In this document: positions 1 to 5,935 of the stretch, in pieces
Layout: each line of letters begins with the position of its first letter
Position numbering within the stretch: the first letter of the stretch is position 1
Origin: Endomicrobiia bacterium
Lineage (GTDB): Bacteria > Elusimicrobiota > Endomicrobiia > PHAN01
Length of the DNA stretch: 5,935 nt
Direction: 5' to 3'
Assembly: GCA_030018875.1 (NCBI GenBank)
Contig: JASEHK010000099.1
Location: 1-5,935, forward strand
Translations under genes and position numbers: made by a program
Notes under the pieces: generated by a model
What the model was told of the DNA's origin: nothing
Databases searched by the model: none
Seen by the model: only the letters and a program-made list of their open reading frames with translations

Positions 1-532
1 CGCGGGAGGCGCCATTGAAAATGTTGAATTGGGCGAAATCATAACCGGAAATTTTAAGCATCCTCAACGCAAACCCGAGGGTAATCGTCCGCCCAATTGT
101 AGGGGCGGCCACCCGTGATTGACATGTTGTATCGTAACGCGGATTTTCCGAGCGGCTCAACAATTCCAGCGCGCGGCGCATCAAAGAATATTTGGCGACG
201 TCGGCCTCGAAATAAGGAGTGAGCGCGGCGTATATGCGCGCGCACTCGAAGGCCTGAAGCATGCGCTCGCTCGACGAGGCGAGCCCGAAAAAACTCTCCT
301 CGACCATGGCCGAGGTGATTCTGTTTTTGAAAGAATGCGCTCGCCCCCAGAGGGATATGCGCGACTCTCTGAAAGGCTCCAGCGCCGACGATAACCTTGC
401 CCCGCCTTTAAGCGCTCCCGGGGCGACGGCCGTTATTTTGCCGAAGTCGGGGGTGCACAGCAAAAGCGATTTATCCGACTCCCCCGACGGGGCGGCGTCG
501 AGAACTATGCATTTTGTTTTTTCGTATCTCAT
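1..532 (-). CDS. recO: RecO, DNA repair/recombination mediator (C-terminus cut by window edge)
   Basis: This is the N-terminal 177 codons of RecO, which in the RecFOR pathway helps load RecA onto SSB-coated single-stranded DNA and anneals complementary strands. The first 55 residues match the RecO OB-fold: a KTKCIVLD opening strand, the GESDKSLLLCTPDFGKI stretch (RecO consensus GE.D.....T...GK), then AVAPGALKG and LSSALEPF. A helical region follows (about residues 75-160). It starts at the ATG at 532, which overlaps the mgtE stop as ATGA. No Shine-Dalgarno sequence is visible upstream, so translation probably depends on reinitiation after mgtE. At residues 158-172 (LKISGYDFAQFNIFN), where many RecO proteins place the first CxxC of a zinc finger, no Cys is present, so the finger may be lost as in E. 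coli-type RecO. The remainder lies beyond position 1. Family identification comes from sequence pattern and is confident. Confidence 0.9.
   Translation of the reverse strand, partial: MRYEKTKCIVLDAAPSGESDKSLLLCTPDFGKITAVAPGALKGGARLSSALEPFRESRISLWGRAHSFKNRITSAMVEESFFGLASSSERMLQAFECARIYAALTPYFEADVAKYSLMRRALELLSRSENPRYDTTCQSRVAAPTIGRTITLGFALRMLKISGYDFAQFNIFNGASR
529..532 (-). promoter_or_regulatory. ATGA stop/start overlap coupling mgtE to recO
   Basis: The mgtE TGA stop and the recO ATG share these four bases. No purine-rich ribosome binding site precedes the recO ATG; the sequence just upstream is A/T-rich with CTTAAAAATCT. Termination-reinitiation by ribosomes finishing mgtE is therefore the likely way recO is translated. 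The overlap itself is seen directly; the coupling is inferred. Confidence 0.6.
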
Positions 533-1929
533 AGATTTTTAAGTTGAGGCAAAAGAGCCTGGGCTATCTTGAAATAAACTATCAATCCGATAACGTCAAC
601 TATCGTCGTTGTGATGGGTCCGGCCAGTACCGCCGGATCGAGACCGAGCTTTTTGGACATGAGCGGCAGGGTTATTCCGGTCGCTATCGCGACCATTATA
701 ACCGTTGACATACTCAGCCCCACGGTCAGCGCCAGAAAAATCCCTTCGCCTATGAGAGATGCCCGCATAAAGGCCGCGGCTCCGACGATAACAGCCATAA
801 AAAACGCGGCGCCGAGTTCCACTCTGATAATTTTTTTTACGTTGCTCAAGTCAACGTCGCCCGTCGCGAGGCCTCGTATTATCGTAATTGATGTCTGAGC
901 GCCGGCGTTGCCGCCCGCGTCTAAAAGCATCGGTATGAAAAAGGCAAGCGAGACCACCGCGGCAAGGGCTTGCTCGAAATTTTGAAGCACCGTGCCCGAT
1001 AAAAAGTTTACGGCCAAAAGGAAAATCAGCCACCCCGCGCGGCGGCGCACCAAATCGAAGACCCTGGCCGTCTTGTAACTTATTATCTCTCCGCCCTCCG
1101 ACGACATCTTGCCGATTTCGTATATCTCTTTGGTATTGAGTTTCTGAATTATGTCCACGACGTCGTCTATCACGACAATGCCCATAAGACGCCCGTCCCC
1201 GTCGGCGACGGGAGCGCAGGTGAGGTCGTATTTGGAGAATATGTTGGCGACCTCGTTTTCGGGCATATCGGGAGTAAGAGTAATAACTCCGACGGAAGAC
1301 ATCGAAGCGCGCACTTTCGAGTCGGGCGGAAGAGCAATTATGCGGCGTAGCGTCAGCCCGCCCAAAAGATTGGAATCGTCGTCGGTCACATAAAATGCGT
1401 AGAGATTTTCGATGCGGCGCGAGCGACTGAGACGCTGGATGCGCTCAAGCGCCTGTTTTATCGTCATATCGGGCTTCAGGTCTATCATCTCGGCATTCAT
1501 CAGAAATCCCGCCGTTCCTTTGGGATATTCGAGCGTCTTCCTGACTTTCTCCGCTTCCTCCGAGCGCATCAGAGACATGAACTTTTTGTGCTGTCTCGGA
1601 GATATTTTCCAGAAAAGCTGAGTTTTGACGTCGGAGGGCGTCTCGTCGAGAATGCGGCCGGCCTGAGCGGCTTCGATGTTGTCGAGTATGTGCCTCTGTT
1701 CGGGAACATCGAGCTCCTCGAAAACCTCGATGGACTTGGATGATTTAAGAAGTTTGAAGACGAGCACTTTTTCGTCCGGCGCGAACTTTTCCCAGGCGTC
1801 GGCTATATCCACGGGGTGAATCTCGTCGAGAATCTCTTTGAGGCGAGCATAATCGCGGCTTTTGACGGCCATCGCCATTTCAGGATAAAAAAGCGCCCAT
1901 GACTGTATCTTTCGTCTGTGAGAGTTCAT
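529..1929 (-). CDS. mgtE: MgtE-family magnesium channel/transporter
   Basis: This inner-membrane Mg2+ channel is 466 aa, a usual MgtE length, and works as a dimer gated by cytosolic Mg2+. The domains run in order: an MgtE_N helical repeat (about 20-135, with HPVDIADAWEKF and VFEELDVPEQ); a CBS pair (about 136-265, opening YPKGTAGFLM); a plug helix (about 266-290); and five membrane segments (about 300-460). The pore signatures are present: PMLLDAGGNAGAQTS (333-347) and LGLDPAVLAGP followed by TTTIVDVIG. Asp445 corresponds to the selectivity-filter Asp432 of Thermus MgtE, and Asp431 to its Asp418. The ATG at 1929 directly abuts the upstream TAA with a zero-nt gap. It has a purine-rich AAAGGAAA (1938-1945) as ribosome binding site. 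The stop overlaps the recO start as ATGA. One oddity is that the linker QKLNTKEI lacks most of the acidic residues usually found there (see findings). No Mg2+ riboswitch can fit, since the gene has no leader. Confidence 0.96.
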   Translation of the reverse strand: MNSHRRKIQSWALFYPEMAMAVKSRDYARLKEILDEIHPVDIADAWEKFAPDEKVLVFKLLKSSKSIEVFEELDVPEQRHILDNIEAAQAGRILDETPSDVKTQLFWKISPRQHKKFMSLMRSEEAEKVRKTLEYPKGTAGFLMNAEMIDLKPDMTIKQALERIQRLSRSRRIENLYAFYVTDDDSNLLGGLTLRRIIALPPDSKVRASMSSVGVITLTPDMPENEVANIFSKYDLTCAPVADGDGRLMGIVVIDDVVDIIQKLNTKEIYEIGKMSSEGGEIISYKTARVFDLVRRRAGWLIFLLAVNFLSGTVLQNFEQALAAVVSLAFFIPMLLDAGGNAGAQTSITIIRGLATGDVDLSNVKKIIRVELGAAFFMAVIVGAAAFMRASLIGEGIFLALTVGLSMSTVIMVAIATGITLPLMSKKLGLDPAVLAGPITTTIVDVIGLIVYFKIAQALLPQLKNL

Positions 1930-3177
1930 TTAGGATGTTTCCTTTCCCGTCCTGAGTATTTTGATTTTTTTAATGCGCCGGTTATCGGCCTCGACAATCT
2001 CTATTTCGAGCGGACCCCATGTGATTTTGTCGCCAACGCGGGGGATCTCGCCGCAAATTCCCGTGACCCATCCGCCGACCGTCGAGTAATCTTCCGACGG
2101 CAGAGGGACTTTGAGTTCCGAGGCGGCGGCGGACAGGGACTCTTTGGCTTTGAACACAAAACTGCCGTCGGGGAATCTCGTAACATTGGTCTCTCTGACG
2201 TCGTGCTCGTCCCATACCTCGCCGACTATTTCCTCGACTACATCCTCTATCGTCACGAGACCCGTTATGAGCCCGTGCTCGTCCACGATTATGGCCATGT
2301 GAAAACGCCCCTGGCGGAACTTCCTCAGGAGTTTCTCGACGAAAGCGTTTTCGGGATGGAAATACGCCGGGCGCAGAAGGTCGTCTATGACTATGAGGTC
2401 TTTGTTGCGGTATGAGAACGCTATGTCCTTGGCATAGATTATTCCGGCGAGCCGCTCGAGCGTGCCGCGGTATGCGGGAAGACGGGAATATCCGGACTTT
2501 ATTATCTTGTCGAATATCTCCTCGCGGGGGCGCGATATGTCCACGGCGACTATTTCCCGTCGGGGAACCATAACGTCCTTCAAACGCTTCGAGGGAAAAT
2601 CAATGATGTTTTTAAGAAGGGTCCGAGTGTCGCGGGCGACGCCCTCGGTGGCGTCGAGAAATCTTTTTATCTCGCGACTGCTCTTAAACGAGGGCTCGGC
2701 CGACGGCAGCGAAGGGCCTATGACGGATTCCGATATTTTTAAAAGAAACTTGTTGATGAAATGAAAGGTCTCCGAGAGCGACACAAGCAGACCGATACTG
2801 TGTTTACCGACGAAGACCGCGTGATAGCGCGAAAAGGTCTTTGGCAATATCTCCCCGAAAACGAGCACAAGCGCGGGGGTCAACGCGGGTAGTAACCACG
2901 CGAGCGCGCGGTTGCGCTCCACTATATCCGCGGCAATGCTCACCGCTATCACGCCGACGCCGGCCATGGCAAGGTTCGTGCCAACGAGCACAGTGCTCAA
3001 AATCCTCTCGGGTTTTTGCGTCCAGTATTCGAATTTCTCAAGCCCGCCGGCGGCGGCGATGCCGCGCTTGTCCAAAGACGTTATCGCGGTTTCGCTGCCG
3101 GCGAAGAAGGCCAAGGCCGCGAAAAAACCCGCGTATATCAGCGATTTTACGACGATAATCAAAAATATCGGTTCCAT
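1930..3177 (-). CDS. CNNM/CorC-family transporter with CBS pair and CorC_HlyC domain (full three-domain form)
   Basis: This is a membrane protein of the CNNM/CorC (often annotated 'hemolysin C') family, whose characterised members act in Mg2+ or Co2+ efflux. Its 415 aa are typical of the full-length form. In order it shows a DUF21/CNNM membrane domain (about 1-145, four hydrophobic stretches) with AGSETAI (26-32), VGTNLAMAG (65-73) and GEILPK (108-113); a cytosolic CBS pair (about 200-326, with DVMVPRREI and GLVTIEDVVEEIVGEVWDE); and a C-terminal CorC_HlyC domain (about 330-412, with DYSTVGGWV and GEIPRVGD). The ATG at 3177 follows the preceding gene's TAA after 4 nt with only a weak GGAAAA upstream, and the stop abuts mgtE. 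The VGTNLAM motif lacks one Asn seen in its neighbour, so ion coordination may differ. Efflux of Mg2+ is inferred from family; cobalt or sodium cannot be excluded. Confidence 0.93.
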   Translation of the reverse strand: MEPIFLIIVVKSLIYAGFFAALAFFAGSETAITSLDKRGIAAAGGLEKFEYWTQKPERILSTVLVGTNLAMAGVGVIAVSIAADIVERNRALAWLLPALTPALVLVFGEILPKTFSRYHAVFVGKHSIGLLVSLSETFHFINKFLLKISESVIGPSLPSAEPSFKSSREIKRFLDATEGVARDTRTLLKNIIDFPSKRLKDVMVPRREIVAVDISRPREEIFDKIIKSGYSRLPAYRGTLERLAGIIYAKDIAFSYRNKDLIVIDDLLRPAYFHPENAFVEKLLRKFRQGRFHMAIIVDEHGLITGLVTIEDVVEEIVGEVWDEHDVRETNVTRFPDGSFVFKAKESLSAAASELKVPLPSEDYSTVGGWVTGICGEIPRVGDKITWGPLEIEIVEADNRRIKKIKILRTGKETS

Positions 3178-3181
3178 TTTT

Positions 3182-4276
3182 TTAATTTTCCGGACGCGGG
3201 CCGACCGGCTCGCCTCGATTAGTGTTCAGCGCCGAAGCGGCGGATTTTGAATTACCCGCGGACAAATCGCGGGCGGCGTCGTACTCGTCGAGTATCTCCC
3301 CGACTATTTCCTCGAGTATGTCCTCCAGCGTAACGAGACCGAGTATTGCCCCGTCGGAATCCGCCACGAAAGCGACGTGGGTGTTTCCCGACTGAAACTC
3401 TCTCAAAAGTCGCCCGACTTTTTTGTCCCCCGGAATTATATAGGGCATTCTCACGATATCCTCGTCGAATGTTTCTCCGCCGGCGGCGAGGTTATTCAAT
3501 ATGTCCTTTATGTGCACGTAGCCGGCCACCCTGTACGGCGAGCGCCTGACCACCGGTATTCGGCTGCGGCTGGTCTCTATGAACTTGTCGAGCAGACCTT
3601 CGTCGCGGCAGTCGAGGCAAACACCCTCGATTTTTTCGACGGGAGTCATTACCCGCGAAACGTCCATGGTTCCGATATTAAGCACTTTATCTACCGCCGA
3701 CAAGGTGCCGTCGCCGAACATTGCGTCGAGATTCGACTCGGAAAAAAGCTGACTCATCTCGTCGGAACTAAAATGAGCCATCCGCCCAAAAGGCGATATT
3801 TTATCGCCCGGGAGCAGTTTTTTGAACGCGAACTCAACGGGTATCAGAAACGGTCGCAAAATCTTTATGAGCGACTCGTAAAACGGCAAGACCATCACCG
3901 AAACCCTCTCGGGATTTCGACGGCAGTATACTTTGGGGGTTATCTCCCCCAACACCAAAAGAAGAAAAGTCACGCCCAGCCATGCGATGATATCTATCGC
4001 CGCGCGCGGCAGAGCCCAATCCAGCGCGCTTAAAGCGAGAACGGCCGAGAGTGAACTCAGAAACATATTGGTAAAAGTGTTTCCGACGAGAATGATGGTC
4101 AGTATGTAGTGGGGTTTTTCAAGCCAGTATTTCAGAGCGAGCGCGATGCGGGGATTGAGAGCTATGAGTTTTTTGACGCGGGTAACGGAAAGAGAGGTGA
4201 GCGCCGTCTCGGAGCCGGACCAGAATGCCGAGAGGGCGAATAAAAAAATTATAAGTGCAAGCAGGAGCGTTGACAT
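3182..4276 (-). CDS. CNNM/CorC-family transporter with CBS pair, lacking the CorC_HlyC domain
   Basis: This is a second CNNM-type membrane protein of 364 aa, a diverged paralogue of the next gene downstream. A DUF21 membrane domain (about 1-145) carries the family motifs SGSETA (20-25), VGNTFTN (64-70) and GEITPK (110-115). A CBS pair follows (about 200-333), with VMTP at 209-212, a conserved HIKDIL segment, and GLVTLEDILEEIVGEILDEYD at 313-333. The protein then ends in a short polar tail (about 334-364) instead of the CorC_HlyC domain. Because the tail runs to an ordinary TAA with no domain remnant visible downstream, this looks like a genuine short architecture, not a frameshift. The ATG at 4276 sits 19 nt after the ybeY stop. 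The nearest Shine-Dalgarno-like run (AGGAAA) lies about 16 nt upstream, too far to be ideal, and no better in-frame start exists. Likely role: Mg2+ or other divalent cation export, by family. Confidence 0.93.
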   Translation of the reverse strand: MSTLLLALIIFLFALSAFWSGSETALTSLSVTRVKKLIALNPRIALALKYWLEKPHYILTIILVGNTFTNMFLSSLSAVLALSALDWALPRAAIDIIAWLGVTFLLLVLGEITPKVYCRRNPERVSVMVLPFYESLIKILRPFLIPVEFAFKKLLPGDKISPFGRMAHFSSDEMSQLFSESNLDAMFGDGTLSAVDKVLNIGTMDVSRVMTPVEKIEGVCLDCRDEGLLDKFIETSRSRIPVVRRSPYRVAGYVHIKDILNNLAAGGETFDEDIVRMPYIIPGDKKVGRLLREFQSGNTHVAFVADSDGAILGLVTLEDILEEIVGEILDEYDAARDLSAGNSKSAASALNTNRGEPVGPRPEN

Positions 4277-4295
4277 TTTGGTAAACGAAGGTTTC

Positions 4296-4811
4296 CTACG
4301 CGAGGCGGCGGAGGATTTTATTCTGCATCCTCCACATCCGCGCCTTTTGATCCGCGGTATAGTCCTTGTAGCCGGCGAGATGAAGCAAGCCGTGCACGGC
4401 CAGAAGCAGTATTTCTTTTTCCACGTCCGCTATGCTCGGACGCCTCGCGCCGGCCGATATTTTTGAGGCGCGGCCGGACAACGGACACTGCCTGGCCGCT
4501 TGGCACACATTTATAAAAACGTCGCCGTCTATATTCTTGGCGCCGGGCGGCTCGTCGTAATAAAAAGAGATGACATCAGTCGTGCCCGCGCGCGCAAGAT
4601 ATTCAAGATTGAGCCGCTTCGTCTCGGAATCTCCGACGAGAATGAAGGCGGCGGACACTCTTTTGGCTGCGAAAAACTCCCGAGCGGCGCGCGCCATAAG
4701 GCGCCTGAGCCTCGCGGCGAAAGTCTTTTTAACAATCACCTTTGAGGACGCGGCGGCGGAGGATTTTATGCCGCAGCCGGCGGATTTGTCAAAAACCAAT
4801 ATCTCCTTCAT
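4296..4811 (-). CDS. ybeY: YbeY, endoribonuclease for rRNA maturation (atypical metal site)
   Basis: YbeY is a single-domain, metal-dependent endoribonuclease that takes part in 16S rRNA 3'-end maturation and 70S quality control. Recognition rests on the TTDVISFYYDEP strand, GDVFINV and the signature HGLLHLAGYKD. From the chosen ATG at 4811 the protein is 171 aa, near family length. The first two ligands of the H-x3-H-x5-H motif are His140 and His144, but the third position is Asp150. The Arg of E. coli YRGKD is Leu (YLARA). Both changes occur, to my recollection, in Bacteroidota-like YbeY, so the enzyme is probably active. The N-terminus contains a low-complexity SSAAASS stretch. The start is uncertain: an in-frame TTG at 4835 would add 8 residues and overlap the upstream gene, while the ATG has AAGGAGG directly touching it. 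ATG is preferred because MKEILVF aligns with the usual first strand. Confidence 0.93.
   Translation of the reverse strand: MKEILVFDKSAGCGIKSSAAASSKVIVKKTFAARLRRLMARAAREFFAAKRVSAAFILVGDSETKRLNLEYLARAGTTDVISFYYDEPPGAKNIDGDVFINVCQAARQCPLSGRASKISAGARRPSIADVEKEILLLAVHGLLHLAGYKDYTADQKARMWRMQNKILRRLA
4301..4321. repeat. Imperfect 21-bp direct repeat, copy A (3' end of ybeY)
   Basis: The plus strand reads CG-A-GGCGGCGGAGGATTTTAT here. The same 21 bases, with one mismatch at the third position, recur at 4749-4769, and the last 18 bases are identical. This copy covers the last codons and stop of ybeY (coding ILRRLA) and is read in a different frame from copy B, so shared protein sequence does not explain the match. 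Confidence 0.6.
4749..4769. repeat. Imperfect 21-bp direct repeat, copy B (5' end of ybeY)
   Basis: This copy matches 4301-4321 in 20 of 21 positions, in the same orientation, 448 bp away. Here it encodes part of the low-complexity KSSAAAS stretch near the YbeY N-terminus. A shorter 12-base match (CGGCGGAGGATT) occurs at about 4875-4886 in the 3' end of the HD gene, where it encodes ESSAG. The G+C-rich composition makes short matches common, so significance is uncertain. Confidence 0.6.
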
Positions 4812-4818
4812 CCTCCTT
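4812..4818 (-). promoter_or_regulatory. Strong Shine-Dalgarno sequence AAGGAGG at the ybeY start
   Basis: Read on the minus strand, AAGGAGG is a perfect anti-16S match, but it touches the in-frame ATG at 4811 with no spacer. A weaker GGAG sits 11 nt upstream of that ATG. The site lies within the 16-nt gap after the HD gene stop, so it bears directly on which ybeY start is used. It would be better placed for an initiation codon a few bases downstream, yet the only near in-frame candidate is a TTG at 4799, 12 nt away. Confidence 0.55.
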
Positions 4819-4827
4819 CGTTCTCCA

Positions 4828-5935
4828 TCATTCAACTTTATTCTCTTCGGCGTAAGACTCCGTCGGCGAGGGCCCGGCGGAGGATTCGTCGGTCTTGGGA
4901 TATCTCACGTGCAGTATCCCGCAAAGAGCGCGCGTCATAACTTCCGTTATCGTCTCAATGTCCCGCAACGTCAGGGGAGCGTCGTTGAGTTGTCCGTCAA
5001 CGAACTTGTTGTTTACGACTTTTTTGACGGTGTCCGCTATCGCGGAGGGTTTAAGCGCCGAGAGCGTTCGGCTTGCGGCTTCGACGGAATCGGCCAGCAT
5101 CACCACGGCCGTCTCGCGGCTGCGCGGCTTAATGCCGTCGTAGCGGAAGTCTCTTTCTTCCACGTTGACGTCTTTCGTGACGGCCTTGTGGTAAAATTGA
5201 AGTATGAGCGAAGCGCCGTGGTGCTCTTCGATGAATTCGATTATTTTGGAGTTCAATTTATTTCTTCCGGCGAGATCCACGCCTTCCTTCACGTGGGCCA
5301 TAAGAACCATGCTCGACATCGTCGGAGAAACCGTGTCGTGCGGATTGCCGGAATATATCTGGTTTTCGATAAAATATTCCGGCTTGAATAGTTTGCCTAT
5401 GTCGTGATAATACGCGCCGACCCGCGCAAGAGGACCGGAGGCGCCTATTGCGTAGCAGGCGGCTTCGGCCAGAGCGGCCGTTACCAGAGAATGGTGATAC
5501 GTGCCCGGCGCGTCCACCATCATACGCTTCATCAATGGTTTGTTCGTATCGGACATTTCGACGAGGCTTATAGGGCTCATCCTCCCGAAAATGGCCTCAA
5601 GATACGGCAGAACTATGAGGCTTGCCGCGCCGGCCACAACGCCCGAAGCGAGCGCGTAGTAAATGTCCGACGAGGCGACATTCCGAGAGAAAATCTCCTT
5701 AGTGAAACCTAATATCAGCGTATTGACGAGCGAGAGTTTGAAGCCCGCGCTTATCACGGCCTTTCTGGAAGTCACAGGAGCGGCCAGAAGAATGGCCGCG
5801 AATGCCGAGAGAACGTAGCCGGGTAGAAAATACCAGCGATCCATAGGAAGAAACGAGTGGCAAACCAGCAGCGAAAAGACCGCGAATACCGAAACAACCC
5901 GTTTCGGAAAAAGAAGCGACGCGGTGAACACGACG
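4828..5935 (-). CDS. pgpH: PgpH/YqfF-type 7TM-HD membrane protein, c-di-AMP phosphodiesterase family (N-terminus cut by window edge)
   Basis: This is the C-terminal half of a 7TMR-HDIG protein; characterised members (Listeria PgpH) hydrolyse c-di-AMP to pApA. The frame stays open to the window edge, so the GTG near 5931 is an internal Val codon, not a start, and roughly half of a usual 700-800-residue protein is missing. Visible are four hydrophobic helices (about residues 8-25, 34-51, 56-76 and 89-108, counted from 5931) and then a complete HD domain. The metal-site motifs are all intact: TYHHSLV (His146-His147), YYHDIGK (His176-Asp177), MAHVKEG (His213), IEEHHGA (His237-His238) and MLADSVEA (Asp281). 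The family-specific YFIENQ and LTLRDIE segments are also present. It ends in a polar, probably disordered tail rich in Ser, Pro and Glu. Assignment to PgpH rather than another HD hydrolase is strong; the substrate is inferred from the family. Confidence 0.93.
   Translation of the reverse strand, partial: VVFTASLLFPKRVVSVFAVFSLLVCHSFLPMDRWYFLPGYVLSAFAAILLAAPVTSRKAVISAGFKLSLVNTLILGFTKEIFSRNVASSDIYYALASGVVAGAASLIVLPYLEAIFGRMSPISLVEMSDTNKPLMKRMMVDAPGTYHHSLVTAALAEAACYAIGASGPLARVGAYYHDIGKLFKPEYFIENQIYSGNPHDTVSPTMSSMVLMAHVKEGVDLAGRNKLNSKIIEFIEEHHGASLILQFYHKAVTKDVNVEERDFRYDGIKPRSRETAVVMLADSVEAASRTLSALKPSAIADTVKKVVNNKFVDGQLNDAPLTLRDIETITEVMTRALCGILHVRYPKTDESSAGPSPTESYAEENKVE

Noticed and set aside
54..245. 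Minus-strand 63-codon frame within recO
   Set aside because: It lies in an alternative frame of the RecO coding region, which matches the family over its whole visible length.
529..1929. M-box or ykoK-type Mg2+ riboswitch ahead of mgtE
   Set aside because: There is no leader at all: the mgtE start abuts the upstream stop, so any such element would have to lie upstream of the whole operon, outside the window.
1918..2415. Plus-strand open frame of 165 codons opposite the second CNNM gene
   Set aside because: It is antisense to the CBS and CorC_HlyC regions, which are strongly conserved as protein on the minus strand.
3040..3065. G+C-rich cggcggcggcg run as a hairpin or terminator
   Set aside because: It is inside the coding sequence of the second CNNM gene and encodes an ordinary Ala-Ala-Ala-Gly-Gly stretch; no U-tract follows on the minus strand.
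3377..4033. Plus-strand open frame of 218 codons opposite the first CNNM gene
   Set aside because: It is a shadow of a conserved membrane protein gene; no motif, no sensible hydrophobic pattern and no supporting ribosome site were seen.
1930..4276. The two CNNM genes as a recent tandem duplication or split gene
   Set aside because: The proteins differ through most of their length apart from family motifs; short DNA matches such as the shared 16 bases at about 2222 and 3300 encode the conserved EEIVGE segment. Each has its own complete membrane domain and start.
4570..5391. Plus-strand open frame of 273 codons opposite the HD gene and ybeY
   Set aside because: It lies antisense to two well-identified genes, has no recognisable domain, and its composition (Arg- and Val-rich) is what reverse-strand reading of G+C-rich codons gives.

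Overview
All supported genes in this window lie on the minus strand and read right to left as one tightly packed block of six genes, with no intergenic gap longer than 19 nt. In transcription order they are: the C-terminal half of a PgpH/YqfF-type HD-domain membrane protein (c-di-AMP phosphodiesterase family, cut by the right edge); ybeY (rRNA-processing endoribonuclease); two tandem, clearly different CNNM/CorC-type membrane proteins (DUF21 plus CBS pair); an MgtE magnesium channel; and the N-terminal 177 codons of recO (cut by the left edge). No RNA genes, mobile elements, CRISPR arrays, promoters or terminators could be supported inside the window. The promoter presumably lies beyond position 5935 and the operon end beyond position 1.

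The layout recalls the common bacterial housekeeping neighbourhood phoH - pgpH/yqfF - ybeY - (dgkA, cdd, era) - recO. Here the ybeY-recO interval holds three consecutive genes of magnesium-transport families instead. Gene junctions are 16 nt (HD/ybeY with the preferred ybeY start), 19 nt (ybeY/CNNM-1), 4 nt (CNNM-1/CNNM-2), 0 nt (CNNM-2/mgtE) and a 4-nt ATGA overlap (mgtE/recO), which points to one polycistronic message with translational coupling.

The organism is a bacterium with fairly G+C-rich DNA (mid-fifties per cent by eye). PgpH-type HD proteins and this gene order occur in Firmicutes, Bacteroidota and several uncultured Gram-negative phyla. The YbeY has Asp where the third metal-binding His normally sits, and Leu where E. 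coli has Arg59, a combination I recall from Bacteroidota-like YbeY proteins. No phylum can be assigned safely; an uncultured lineage such as Elusimicrobiota or Omnitrophota is only a guess.

Functionally the block links second-messenger turnover (c-di-AMP), ribosome maturation (YbeY), Mg2+ flux (possible CNNM export, MgtE uptake) and recombination repair (RecO). The window is mostly ordinary housekeeping. The points most worth a second look are the three-gene Mg2+ cassette, the substituted YbeY active site, loss of acidic gating residues in the MgtE plug-helix region, the different domain content and altered putative ion-site motif in the tandem CNNM proteins, and an imperfect 21-bp repeat near both ends of ybeY.
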